Shown here: positions 8,024 through 15,309 of the stretch, in pieces | How positions within the stretch are numbered: position 1 is the first letter of the stretch | How the letters are laid out: each line of letters begins with the position of its first letter | Translations under genes and position numbers: made by a program | Source of the DNA: Bacteroidales bacterium | GTDB taxonomy: Bacteria; Bacteroidota; Bacteroidia; Bacteroidales; UBA3824 | Length of the DNA: 64,000 nucleotides | Reading direction: 5' to 3' | NCBI GenBank assembly: GCA_024413595.1 | Contig: JAKSUC010000010.1 | Coordinates: 1-64,000 of the forward strand | Notes under the pieces: generated by a model | Database searches by the model: none | Seen by the model: the letters and a program-made list of their open reading frames with translations, nothing else | What the model was told of the DNA's origin: nothing

Positions 8024-8077
8024 TTGTATATTGCAAATAAATAAAGAATAATTATTAAATCCATAAATATACAAATT

Positions 8078-9673
8078 ATGAAAGAAATAAGTTTAGATAA
8101 AAAGTTAACTCAATTTATTGACAAATTATTAGATAAAATAGGCGAAAAAGCATTTTCTGATCAAGAATTTAAAAAGCCACGTGTTTTAAAAGCAGATAAA
8201 GATTTGGCTCTTGAATTTTTAAATTCAGCAATTGAAAACGAAAAAAATAATAATTTTGAAAATGCTATTCAAGATTTAAAACAATCTTCAATAAAATATA
8301 ATACAGATGCAATGTATAAACTAGCAAATTATTATCTTTCAGGAGAATATATCGAAAAAGATAAAGTTTTTGCTAGTAAATTATTGTTTGTATCAGCCAC
8401 TTTAGGTAATAATGATGCTGATATTTTAATAGAAAAATTAGGTAATGAAGCCAAAAAACAAGAACCTAAAAATACAGATTATCAACCTAAATATTATATC
8501 TTTTTAGATGAAAATATTTATCTAAAATATCTAAAAGACAGAGAAACAGGATTAGATTTCTTGAAAGTAAAATTGGTAGGTGAAATTAAGGTTATAGTTC
8601 CAAAATGTGTTCAAGAAATTCTTAAAAAATCAGATAAAAATTTTTATAATGAATTGATTGATAAAGAAGTAGTAGAATTGTATGAAGAAGAAGGTGATTT
8701 AGTTGATTGTGCTGAAAAATACCGTCATGATGAATTTCCTAAAAAAATAGTAATTTCTGAAAATTATAAATTGATTTATAAAGCATTGCAAATATATAGT
8801 CTTGATATTGAATTGCCATTAAATAGTGAATTCCAAATTTTAAATTCATACATGTTTAGAACATTAAATGAAAATTTGATAGAAGATGCAAAAACTGATG
8901 ATTATGCCAAAATGATATTTGTTTATAATAATAAATCATTATATCCAGAACAAGTTTTTGAATATTCGCAATATTTATCAGATAAAAAAAATCCATTTGG
9001 CGAATTTCAACTAGGCTATTGTTATCAAAGAGGAATAGGTTGTGAACCAGATTTAGAAAAAGCAATTGAATATTATGAAAAATCAGCATCACAAAATTAT
9101 TCAGATGCCGAACTTCAACTTGGTTCGTATGAATATTCAAAATCCGAATATTCAGAAAAAACAATAAATTGGTTATTAAAATCTTCAAATCATGGTAATT
9201 GTATAGCACAAAACAATTTAGGAAATTATTATAGAAAAATTGACGATTACGAAACAGCATTTAAATATTATTCGTTATCGTCACAACAAGGGAATATTGA
9301 TGCAATGTATTATTTATCAATGTTATATAAACAAGGCGCAGGATGTGAAAAAAATCTTGAGAAATCATTTTATTGGATAAAACTTGCATCAGAAAAAGGC
9401 GACTCAGATGCACAATTTTCGTTGGGATTTTGTTATTATTCAGGTTCTGGATGCGAAAAAGATGAAACAAAAGCATTTGAATGGTTTAAAAAATCGGCAG
9501 AACAAGGAAATAAAGTTGCGCAATATAATGTAGGTTTGTGTTATGAACAAGGAATTGGTTGCGAAACAAATGGCGATCAAGCCTTTATTTGGATACAAAA
9601 ATCAGCAAAACAAGGTTATCAACCTGCAATTGAAAAATACGACTCAATGGATAATTTGTTGAAATATTTGTAG
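8078..9673 (+). CDS. Sel1-repeat protein with an internal PIN-like domain
   Basis: 531 residues. Residues 1-125 contain one Sel1-like unit. Residues about 138-260 look like a PIN nuclease fold: YYIFLDENIYLKYL (Asp), VIVPKCVQEILK (Glu), EEGDLVDCAEKY (Asp) and IVISENYKLIYKAL, where the usual T-N-D is S-E-N. From residue 305 to the end there are about six Sel1 repeats of around 36 residues (FQLGYCYQRGIGCEPDLEKA, AQFSLGFCYYSGSGCEKDET, AQYNVGLCYEQGIGCETNGD). Sel1 arrays bind proteins; the PIN call rests on motif order alone. It lies next to the DUF3990 remnants and ends at a bidirectional terminator. Confidence 0.75.
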   Translation: MKEISLDKKLTQFIDKLLDKIGEKAFSDQEFKKPRVLKADKDLALEFLNSAIENEKNNNFENAIQDLKQSSIKYNTDAMYKLANYYLSGEYIEKDKVFASKLLFVSATLGNNDADILIEKLGNEAKKQEPKNTDYQPKYYIFLDENIYLKYLKDRETGLDFLKVKLVGEIKVIVPKCVQEILKKSDKNFYNELIDKEVVELYEEEGDLVDCAEKYRHDEFPKKIVISENYKLIYKALQIYSLDIELPLNSEFQILNSYMFRTLNENLIEDAKTDDYAKMIFVYNNKSLYPEQVFEYSQYLSDKKNPFGEFQLGYCYQRGIGCEPDLEKAIEYYEKSASQNYSDAELQLGSYEYSKSEYSEKTINWLLKSSNHGNCIAQNNLGNYYRKIDDYETAFKYYSLSSQQGNIDAMYYLSMLYKQGAGCEKNLEKSFYWIKLASEKGDSDAQFSLGFCYYSGSGCEKDETKAFEWFKKSAEQGNKVAQYNVGLCYEQGIGCETNGDQAFIWIQKSAKQGYQPAIEKYDSMDNLLKYL

Positions 9674-9722
9674 TTATTTTTATGTAAATTTTATATTATT
9701 AGTATAATAAATGCACTTATAA

Positions 9723-9751
9723 AAAACCGAACATTATAAATGTTCGGTTTT
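9723..9751. terminator. Bidirectional terminator between the Sel1 gene and araK
   Basis: AAAACCGAACATT (9723-9735) pairs with AATGTTCGGTTTT (9739-9751), with A and T tracts on either side serving both convergent genes. Confidence 0.9.
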
Positions 9752-9768
9752 TTTTATAAAATTAATTG

Positions 9769-11358
9769 TTATGCTTTAGCTTCAACGGCAGATTTTTCGA
9801 TAACTAATCCTTTTTTGTAGTTTTCGATATATTTGTTAAAACCTTCAACATCTTCAGCTGTTGGAGCAATTTCAACACCAGTATTTCCAGCAAAAACATT
9901 TTTATCAAGCCAATCGGCAAGATTAAGATTATTTTTGTTGATAACATAAGATGCAAGTAAAGCAATACCCCAAGCTCCGCCTTCACCAGCAGTTTCCATA
10001 ACAGAAATTGGAGAGTTGAGCGCAGCTGCAAGAACTCTTTGTCCTACGCCTTTAGTTTTAAATAATCCACCGTGACCTGTTATGCGGTCAATTTTGATTT
10101 TTTCTTCTTTTAAAAGAATATCATTACCAATTTTTAAAACACCAATTGAGCCATAAAGATGAACTCTCATAAAGTTTGCAAGATTAAATTTGTCGTTAGC
10201 CGAACGAACAAACATAGGACGACCTTCTGCTAAACCTGTTACAGGTTCGCCAGAAATATAGTTGTATGCTAACAAACCACCACAATCAGCATCGCCATTA
10301 AGAGCATTGTTGTAAAGTTTGCCATAAAGTTCGTTCATATCAACTTTATGTCCCATAAGTTCGAGTGACTCTTTAAACAAATTTACCCAAGCGTTAAGGT
10401 CAGAAGTACAGTTATTGCAGTGAACCATGGCAACTAAACTACCATCAGGAGTTGTAACCATGTCGATAGGTTCATAAGGTTTAGAAAGTTCTTTTTCAAG
10501 AACAATCATAGAAAAAGAAGAAGTACCAGCAGAAACATTACCAGTACGTTGTTTAACAGCGTTTGTTGCAACCATACCAGTACCAGCGTCACCTTCTGGA
10601 GGACAGAATGGAATACCTGCTTCAAGATTACCAGAAACATCAAGTTTTTTAGCACCTTCTTTAGTTAAACAACCAGCATTTTCACCAGCTTCCAAAACTT
10701 TTGGGAAAATATCTAACAATTTCCAACCAAAATTGTATGGCGCAATCAAATTGTCAAATTTTTCAACCATTTTAGCGTTGTAAGTTTTTGTGTTAGGGTC
10801 GATTGGTATCATACCAGAAGCATCACCAACACCTAAAACTTTTTCACCAGTAAGTTGCCAATGAATATAACCAGCAAGAGTTGTTTGGAATTTAATATCT
10901 TTAACGTGGCTTTCTTTATTTAAAATACATTGATAAAGGTGAGAAATACTCCAACGCAAAGGAATATTATAAACAAAAAGTTTAGATAATTCAGCCGCTG
11001 CTTTTCCAGTATTAGTGTTACGCCATGTGCGGAATGGTACAAGAATTTGGTTTTTATCGTCAAAAGCCATATATCCGTGCATCATTGCGCTAATACCAAT
11101 AGCTGCTAGTTTTTTGATTTCAACGCCATATTGTTTTTTAACATCATTGCGCAAATCTGTATAACAATCTTGTAAGCCTTTCCAAATAATATCAATGCTA
11201 TAAGTCCAAAGATTGTCAACTAATTGATTTTCCCATTCAAAACTACCTTGAGCAATTGGTTTGTTATTTTGATCTATTAAAACAGCTTTTATTCTTGTAG
11301 AACCAAATTCAATTCCAAGAATAGCTTTACCTGTTTCGATTAATTCTTTTGAAGTCAT
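9769..11358 (-). CDS. araK: FGGY carbohydrate kinase, L-ribulokinase of the arabinose operon
   Basis: 529 residues of the FGGY family. The N-terminal nucleotide-binding motif is [17 protein letters not shown], followed by [11 protein letters not shown] and, in the second domain, [13 protein letters not shown] and [16 protein letters not shown]. It is annotated as xylulokinase-like by sequence. As the last gene of an araR-araD-araA-kinase operon it is best read as the non-AraB ribulokinase that in Bacteroides phosphorylates L-ribulose to L-ribulose 5-phosphate in the cytoplasm. The gap before it is filled by a heptad-repeat element ending 12 bp from its ATG. Xylulokinase activity is the alternative. 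Confidence 0.85.
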   Translation of the reverse strand: MTSKELIETGKAILGIEFGSTRIKAVLIDQNNKPIAQGSFEWENQLVDNLWTYSIDIIWKGLQDCYTDLRNDVKKQYGVEIKKLAAIGISAMMHGYMAFDDKNQILVPFRTWRNTNTGKAAAELSKLFVYNIPLRWSISHLYQCILNKESHVKDIKFQTTLAGYIHWQLTGEKVLGVGDASGMIPIDPNTKTYNAKMVEKFDNLIAPYNFGWKLLDIFPKVLEAGENAGCLTKEGAKKLDVSGNLEAGIPFCPPEGDAGTGMVATNAVKQRTGNVSAGTSSFSMIVLEKELSKPYEPIDMVTTPDGSLVAMVHCNNCTSDLNAWVNLFKESLELMGHKVDMNELYGKLYNNALNGDADCGGLLAYNYISGEPVTGLAEGRPMFVRSANDKFNLANFMRVHLYGSIGVLKIGNDILLKEEKIKIDRITGHGGLFKTKGVGQRVLAAALNSPISVMETAGEGGAWGIALLASYVINKNNLNLADWLDKNVFAGNTGVEIAPTAEDVEGFNKYIENYKKGLVIEKSAVEAKA

Positions 11359-11370
11359 AATATATTCAAT

Positions 11371-11405
11371 TTACGAATTACGAATTACGAATTACGAATT
11401 ACGAA
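11371..11405. repeat. Heptad array (TTACGAA)x5, left end of element 1
   Basis: Five exact copies of the 7-mer TTACGAA, 35 bp, ending 12 bp upstream of the araK start. It is complementary to the degenerate array at 11886-11906 and its flank (20 of 23 positions). Confidence 0.95.
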
Positions 11406-11458
11406 CTCAAAAATTAAAATAATTAAATTCTACATTCTATAATCCAAATGAATTAATA

Positions 11459-11827
11459 TTATTCTTTATTAATTTTTTTTTCCATGGATTTGATAATTGA
11501 GGTTAGTATTTTTAGAAATTCCTCACAATCATTTTTCATAGAAATAGTAATTTTTTCTTCAAGATATTCTCCACGAAAAAGTAGTTCTAACCAAAACATC
11601 GTTTCTTGAGCTTCTTTTCTTGCAATTTTTTATTTATGAACAAAATCTAAATTCGACTCTGCTCGTGTTGCTTCAGAAACGTTTGCACCAATCGAGGTTC
11701 AGCTTCTAAATATTTGTTTACTAATAATGTATTCTAGAATTGAACTATCTTGAAGATATTTAAATAAATTTACGATACGAATTGCGAAATCCATGACTTT
11801 ATCAACCAATATATTGTTCTCTTTCAT
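11459..11827 (-). pseudogene. Four-helix-bundle (S23/23S rRNA IVS-type) protein gene, two nonsense codons
   Basis: One continuous frame of 123 codons encodes MKENNILVDKVMDFAIRIV, then FRS, a stop, TSIGANVSEATRAESNLDFV, HK, a stop, KIARKEAQETMFWLELL and a normal C-terminus. This is the TIGR02436-type family (consensus RSGTSIGANVxEA and FIHKLxIAxKEAxET). The TGA at 11701-11699 replaces the family Gly (GGA) and the TAA at 11632-11630 replaces the family Leu (TTA), so each is one substitution. No frameshift is present, which suggests recent inactivation. Confidence 0.85.
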
Positions 11828-11885
11828 ATAAATAATTAAAAATATTATTTAATTGAAATAACTATGCTTGTAAAGTCATTCGGAT

Positions 11886-11906
11886 TTCGTAATTCATTAT
11901 TTGTAA
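11886..11906. repeat. Degenerate inverted heptads, right end of element 1
   Basis: TTCGTAA, TTCATTA and TTTGTAA in register, the last ending one base before the araA stop codon at 11907-11909. TTCGTAA is the complement of the left-end unit. Confidence 0.8.
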
Positions 11907-13439
11907 TTATTTAAGAGCTTTATTAAGCATATAATAAACTTCGTTGTTGCGGAGTTGTTGTTTAAAACCACTGATTGTGGTATCTTTATCAATGTTGATA
12001 AATTCAATACCAGTCATTTCTGCAAAATCTTCCCAATATTCAGCAGTAATATCGTAAGAGAATGCGCTGTGGTGAGTACCACCAGCTAAAATCCATGCAC
12101 CAGCACCAATTTCAAATGTAGGTTGTGGAACCCAAAGAGCAGAAGCAACAGGAAGTTTAGGCATTGGTTTTGGTTCGATACATTCAACTTCGCTTGTAAT
12201 CAAACGGAAACGGTTGCCAAGGTCAACGATTGTAGCTTTGATACCTTTTCCTGTTTTAGAAGTAAATACCAAACGAGCTGTTTGTTGTTTACGAATACCA
12301 ATACCTAAGTGATGAACTTCCAATTTAGGTTTGTCGGTAGAAATTAATGGACAAATTTCAAGCATGTGTGATTGTAAACTTGAAGTACAATCTTTAGCAA
12401 AATTTAAAGTATAATCTTCAAGGAAAGAACAACCTTTAGCTAAACCTTGGTTCATAATCCAAAGAGAACGGAACAAACAAGCAGTTTTCCAGTCACCTTC
12501 AGCACCAAAACCATAACCTTCTTCCATTAAACGTTGAGAAGCTAAACCAGGAATTTGGTCAAAACCAACAAAGTTTGGATCGTTGATGTCTGCATCACCT
12601 AAATCGTCGAAGTTAGTTGTAAATGCTGTTGCTCCTTCGTCTTTTAAAACACGACGTATAGCTATTTCTGCTTTAGCAGCGTTTTTAACTTTTTGCCAAT
12701 AAACTTGTTCTCCAGACTCGTCAATCTTAATTGTGTATAATTTTTTGTATTCTTCAACAAGAGCATCAGCTTCTGCATCTGTAACTTTTTTGAAATAATC
12801 CATCAAAGAAGAAACTGGATAATAATCAACATGATAACCAAGACGTTGTTCAAATTCAACGCGATCACCATCAGTTACAGCAACATTGTTCATGTTCATA
12901 CCAAACATTAAACAGCGAACGTCATGAGCGTCAGCAACTGCTGCTGCAACACGAGCCCAAACTGCAATTTTCTTTTGTGCTTCTTCGCTCTTCCAATATC
13001 CTACAACAACTTTACGAGCAATACGCATACGAGTGCAAATGTGACCGTATTCGATGTCTCCGTGTGCAGATTGGTTCAAGTTCATAAAGTCCATGTCCAT
13101 TGTATCCCATGGAATTTCTGCGTTATATTGTGTGTGGAAATGTAATAAAGGTTTCTTTAATTGTTGAAGTCCTTTAATCCACATTTTTGCAGGTGAAAAA
13201 GTGTGCATCCATGTAATAACACCAATACATTTTTTGTCACTATTTGCTGCTAACATTATTTCTTCTACTTCTTTTGAAGAATTAGCAGTTCCTTTATAAA
13301 CTATTTTTATAGGAATAATTCCGCCTTTGTTAAGACCTTCAACCATTTCTTTTGAGTGGCCATCTACTGCAACAACTGCATCACCACCATAAAGTAACTG
13401 TGCTCCAGTTACCCACCAAAGTTCTAAATTTTCAAACAT
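11907..13439 (-). CDS. araA: L-arabinose isomerase
   Basis: 510 residues, the usual length. The start MFENLELWWVTGAQLLYG is family-typical. Metal and active-site regions are present: EGYGFGAEGDWKTA (Glu), LQSHMLEICP with its His/Glu, and ILAGGTHHSAFSYD near the C-terminus with the conserved His pair. It converts L-arabinose to L-ribulose in the cytoplasm. It lies third in the araR-araD-araA-araK order, but heptad elements occupy both gaps around it (0 bp from the stop and 13 bp from the start). Confidence 0.97.
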   Translation of the reverse strand: MFENLELWWVTGAQLLYGGDAVVAVDGHSKEMVEGLNKGGIIPIKIVYKGTANSSKEVEEIMLAANSDKKCIGVITWMHTFSPAKMWIKGLQQLKKPLLHFHTQYNAEIPWDTMDMDFMNLNQSAHGDIEYGHICTRMRIARKVVVGYWKSEEAQKKIAVWARVAAAVADAHDVRCLMFGMNMNNVAVTDGDRVEFEQRLGYHVDYYPVSSLMDYFKKVTDAEADALVEEYKKLYTIKIDESGEQVYWQKVKNAAKAEIAIRRVLKDEGATAFTTNFDDLGDADINDPNFVGFDQIPGLASQRLMEEGYGFGAEGDWKTACLFRSLWIMNQGLAKGCSFLEDYTLNFAKDCTSSLQSHMLEICPLISTDKPKLEVHHLGIGIRKQQTARLVFTSKTGKGIKATIVDLGNRFRLITSEVECIEPKPMPKLPVASALWVPQPTFEIGAGAWILAGGTHHSAFSYDITAEYWEDFAEMTGIEFINIDKDTTISGFKQQLRNNEVYYMLNKALK

Positions 13440-13452
13440 AGTTTTAAAATTT

Positions 13453-13484
13453 AATTGATAATTGATAATTGATAATTGATAATT
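13453..13484. repeat. Heptad array (TTGATAA)x4, left end of element 2
   Basis: Four exact 7-bp units starting 14 bp upstream of the araA ATG. Positions 13453-13482 match the reverse complement of 13772-13801 at 28 of 30 positions. Confidence 0.95.
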
Positions 13485-13542
13485 ATAGAATTGATGAAAA
13501 GTTTGATAAATATCAATAAATCAGTTATTAATTATCATGTTA

Positions 13543-13696
13543 TTAATTATTATTATCTTTAGTTTTTTTTATTATAGCTGTTAAAATTTTTATGATTTCT
13601 TGACAATCATTTGTAATACTTACCTATTTTAATGAAATTGATAATTTTTGCTATAAAATCTGTAGTACTAAAATCTTTTACTATATTATTTTTCAT
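13543..13696 (-). pseudogene. Internally deleted four-helix-bundle gene
   Basis: The frame from the ATG at 13696 gives MKNNIVKDFSTTDFIAKIIN and FIKIGK, then a stop. Shifting frame at that point gives VSITNDCQEIIKILTAIIKK and a short tail ending at the TAA at 13543. These match the first 25 and last 30 residues of copy 1 (MKENNILVDKV...; ISMKNDCEEFLKILTSIIKS). The central residues, about 70, including TSIGANV, are gone. Confidence 0.75.
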
Positions 13697-13771
13697 AGCT
13701 GAGAATTATTGATTATCAATATTCTTAATCAAGTGTCAGATTATTATTAATTATTTTTTTTTAGTAGTGAA

Positions 13772-13799
13772 TTATCAATTTTCAATTGTCAATTATCAA
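13772..13799. repeat. Inverted heptads, right end of element 2
   Basis: TTATCAA, TTTTCAA, TTGTCAA and TTATCAA in register, complementary to the left array at 13453-13484. It begins next to a small AAAACAC/GTGTTTT hairpin (about 13804-13821) that overlaps the end of araD. Confidence 0.9.
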
Positions 13800-13811
13800 T
13801 TAAAAAACACT

Positions 13812-14516
13812 TTAGTGTTTTTTTTGCCCATAATATGCATTAGGACCATGTTTTCTGTTATAGTGTTTTTCTATTAATAATGGGTTCATTGTTAAATTTG
13901 GATTAACACTAAATGCTACAAAAGCCATTTTAGCGCATTGTTCCATAACTTTTGCGTTATAAACAGCATTTGCAGGAGATGTTCCCCATGAAAAAGGACC
14001 ATGATTTTTTACTAAAACTGCAGGTGTATGATCTGGATTTATTTTGCGAATGTTAAGTATTTCATCTACAATAACATTACCTGTTTCAAGTTCATATTGA
14101 CCTTCAACTTCAGCTTTTGTCATATCTCGAGTACATGGAATATTTTGATAAAAATAGTCAGCATGTGTTGTTCCAATATTTGGAATATCTTTTCCTGCTT
14201 GAGCAAAAGCTGTTGCATATGTAGAGTGAGTATGAACTACTCCTTGAATATTAGGAAAAGATTTATAAAGAACAAGGTGTGTTGGAGTGTCGGATGATGG
14301 ATTTAAATCACCTTCAACAGTTTTTCCTGTATTTAGGTCAACTACCACCATATCAGATGGTTTCATAACATCATAGTCTACACCAGAAGGTTTTATTACA
14401 ACTAAACCTTTTTCACGGTCAATTCCTGATACATTTCCCCAAGTAAATATAACAAGACCTTGTTTTACTAATGCAATATTTGCATCAAATACTTTTTGTT
14501 TAAGTTCTTCTAACAT
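13812..14516 (-). CDS. araD: L-ribulose-5-phosphate 4-epimerase
   Basis: 234 residues of the class II aldolase/epimerase family. [20 protein letters not shown] binds phosphate. [12 protein letters not shown] supplies two zinc-binding His residues, [11 protein letters not shown] a third, and YYGQ near the C-terminus is the usual catalytic-Tyr end. It converts L-ribulose 5-phosphate to D-xylulose 5-phosphate for the pentose phosphate pathway. It follows araR after 6 bp, so they share an mRNA. The last codons overlap a short hairpin before heptad element 2. Confidence 0.96.
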   Translation of the reverse strand: MLEELKQKVFDANIALVKQGLVIFTWGNVSGIDREKGLVVIKPSGVDYDVMKPSDMVVVDLNTGKTVEGDLNPSSDTPTHLVLYKSFPNIQGVVHTHSTYATAFAQAGKDIPNIGTTHADYFYQNIPCTRDMTKAEVEGQYELETGNVIVDEILNIRKINPDHTPAVLVKNHGPFSWGTSPANAVYNAKVMEQCAKMAFVAFSVNPNLTMNPLLIEKHYNRKHGPNAYYGQKKH

Positions 14517-14522
14517 AAAGAC

Positions 14523-15197
14523 TTAGAGTTTAAAATTTTGTTGTTTATTGTAAATTTTTGTATTAAATCTGTATAATTTAGCGCCTCGTTTACAAGTTGT
14601 TTTATCAATATCGCCTGTATTTTCGATATATTCCATATCGTTTAAGCGTTTACGAAAGTTACGTTTGTCAATTTCGTTTCCATATACAGCTTCGTAAAGT
14701 TTTTGCAATTGTGTAAGAGTAAATTTTTCAGGCAAAAGATTAAATCCAACAGGTTCGTTAGCAAATTTTTGTTGCATCATAATTCTTGCTTTTTCAACCA
14801 TAACTGAGTGGTCAGAAAATAAAGGTGGTAATTCGTCAATTGGAGTCCAAACGGCATGATATTTTTCACGGATATTTTCATCATAATCAGCCACTTTTAT
14901 AAGAGCATAATAGCAAACAGAAATAACACGTTGACCAGGGTCTCGATCAACATTTCCAAATGCACCAACTTGTTGAATATAAATATTTTCTAGTCCTGTA
15001 AGATTTTTTAAAATCCTATTTGCTGCTTGATCAATACTTTCGTTTGTATTAACAAATCCGCCTAACAGAGACCATGAGTCGCGTCCAGGATCAAAATCTC
15101 TTTTTCTTATCAACAATTGTAATTTTCCTTTGTCAAATCCAAAAATTATACAGTCTGTTGATATTAAAAATTTTGGATATTCAGAATAAAATTCCAT
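14523..15197 (-). CDS. araR: Nudix-family arabinose regulator AraR
   Basis: 224 residues. Residues about 10-145 form a Nudix fold whose box GGFVNTNESIDQAANRILKN keeps the first Gly and Glu but lacks the REUxEE residues needed for catalysis. Residues 155-215 look like a winged helix (LTQLQKLYEAVYGNEIDKRN, FRKRLNDMEYIE). This matches the Nudix-derived regulators (NrtR/AraR group), of which the Bacteroides thetaiotaomicron AraR senses L-arabinose. It probably represses or activates this operon. It sits just before araD with a terminator upstream, so it likely has its own promoter between 15198 and 15258. Confidence 0.88.
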   Translation of the reverse strand: MEFYSEYPKFLISTDCIIFGFDKGKLQLLIRKRDFDPGRDSWSLLGGFVNTNESIDQAANRILKNLTGLENIYIQQVGAFGNVDRDPGQRVISVCYYALIKVADYDENIREKYHAVWTPIDELPPLFSDHSVMVEKARIMMQQKFANEPVGFNLLPEKFTLTQLQKLYEAVYGNEIDKRNFRKRLNDMEYIENTGDIDKTTCKRGAKLYRFNTKIYNKQQNFKL

Positions 15198-15258
15198 TTA
15201 AATTTAATCAGTCCTTTAAGTTTAATTTCAAAAAGAATCGATTTGAATAACTAATTAT

Positions 15259-15291
15259 AAAATTGGGAACCAAAATTTGGTTCCCAATTTT
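15259..15291 (-). terminator. Terminator between the symporter and araR
   Basis: AAAATTGGGAACC (15259-15271) pairs perfectly with GGTTCCCAATTTT (15279-15291), with T-rich sequence after it on either strand. It separates the galM-symporter transcript from araR-araD-araA-araK. Confidence 0.85.
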
Positions 15292-15309
15292 AATTTTATT
15301 GTTTTAATA

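Larger units (their letters stand above)
11371..11906. mobile_element. Heptad-flanked four-helix-bundle element, copy 1
   Basis: A 536-bp unit that fills the araA-araK gap. It has inverted heptad arrays at both ends and one S23-type gene inside, on the operon strand. Its right end touches the araA stop and its left end lies 12 bp from the araK start. The layout, a four-helix-bundle ORF inside complementary ends, recalls intervening sequences of 23S rRNA, but here it lies in an mRNA spacer. Mobility is inferred from the existence of copy 2 with different heptads. Confidence 0.6.
13453..13801. mobile_element. Heptad-flanked four-helix-bundle element, copy 2
   Basis: 349 bp filling the araD-araA gap, ending 10 bp from the araD stop and 13 bp from the araA start. 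It has the same architecture as copy 1 but a different heptad (TTGATAA/TTATCAA), and its internal gene has lost its middle. The 30-nt ends would close the spacer into a long hairpin in operon mRNA. Confidence 0.6.

Noticed and set aside
8856-9476. Antisense ORFs under the Sel1 gene
   Set aside because: Low-complexity frames made by the repeat codons; no start context or homology.
11459-11827. TGA read as an amino acid (recoding)
   Set aside because: A TAA occurs in the same frame, and the window's other genes use TGA as a normal stop (for example at 30785-30787). Nonsense mutation is simpler.
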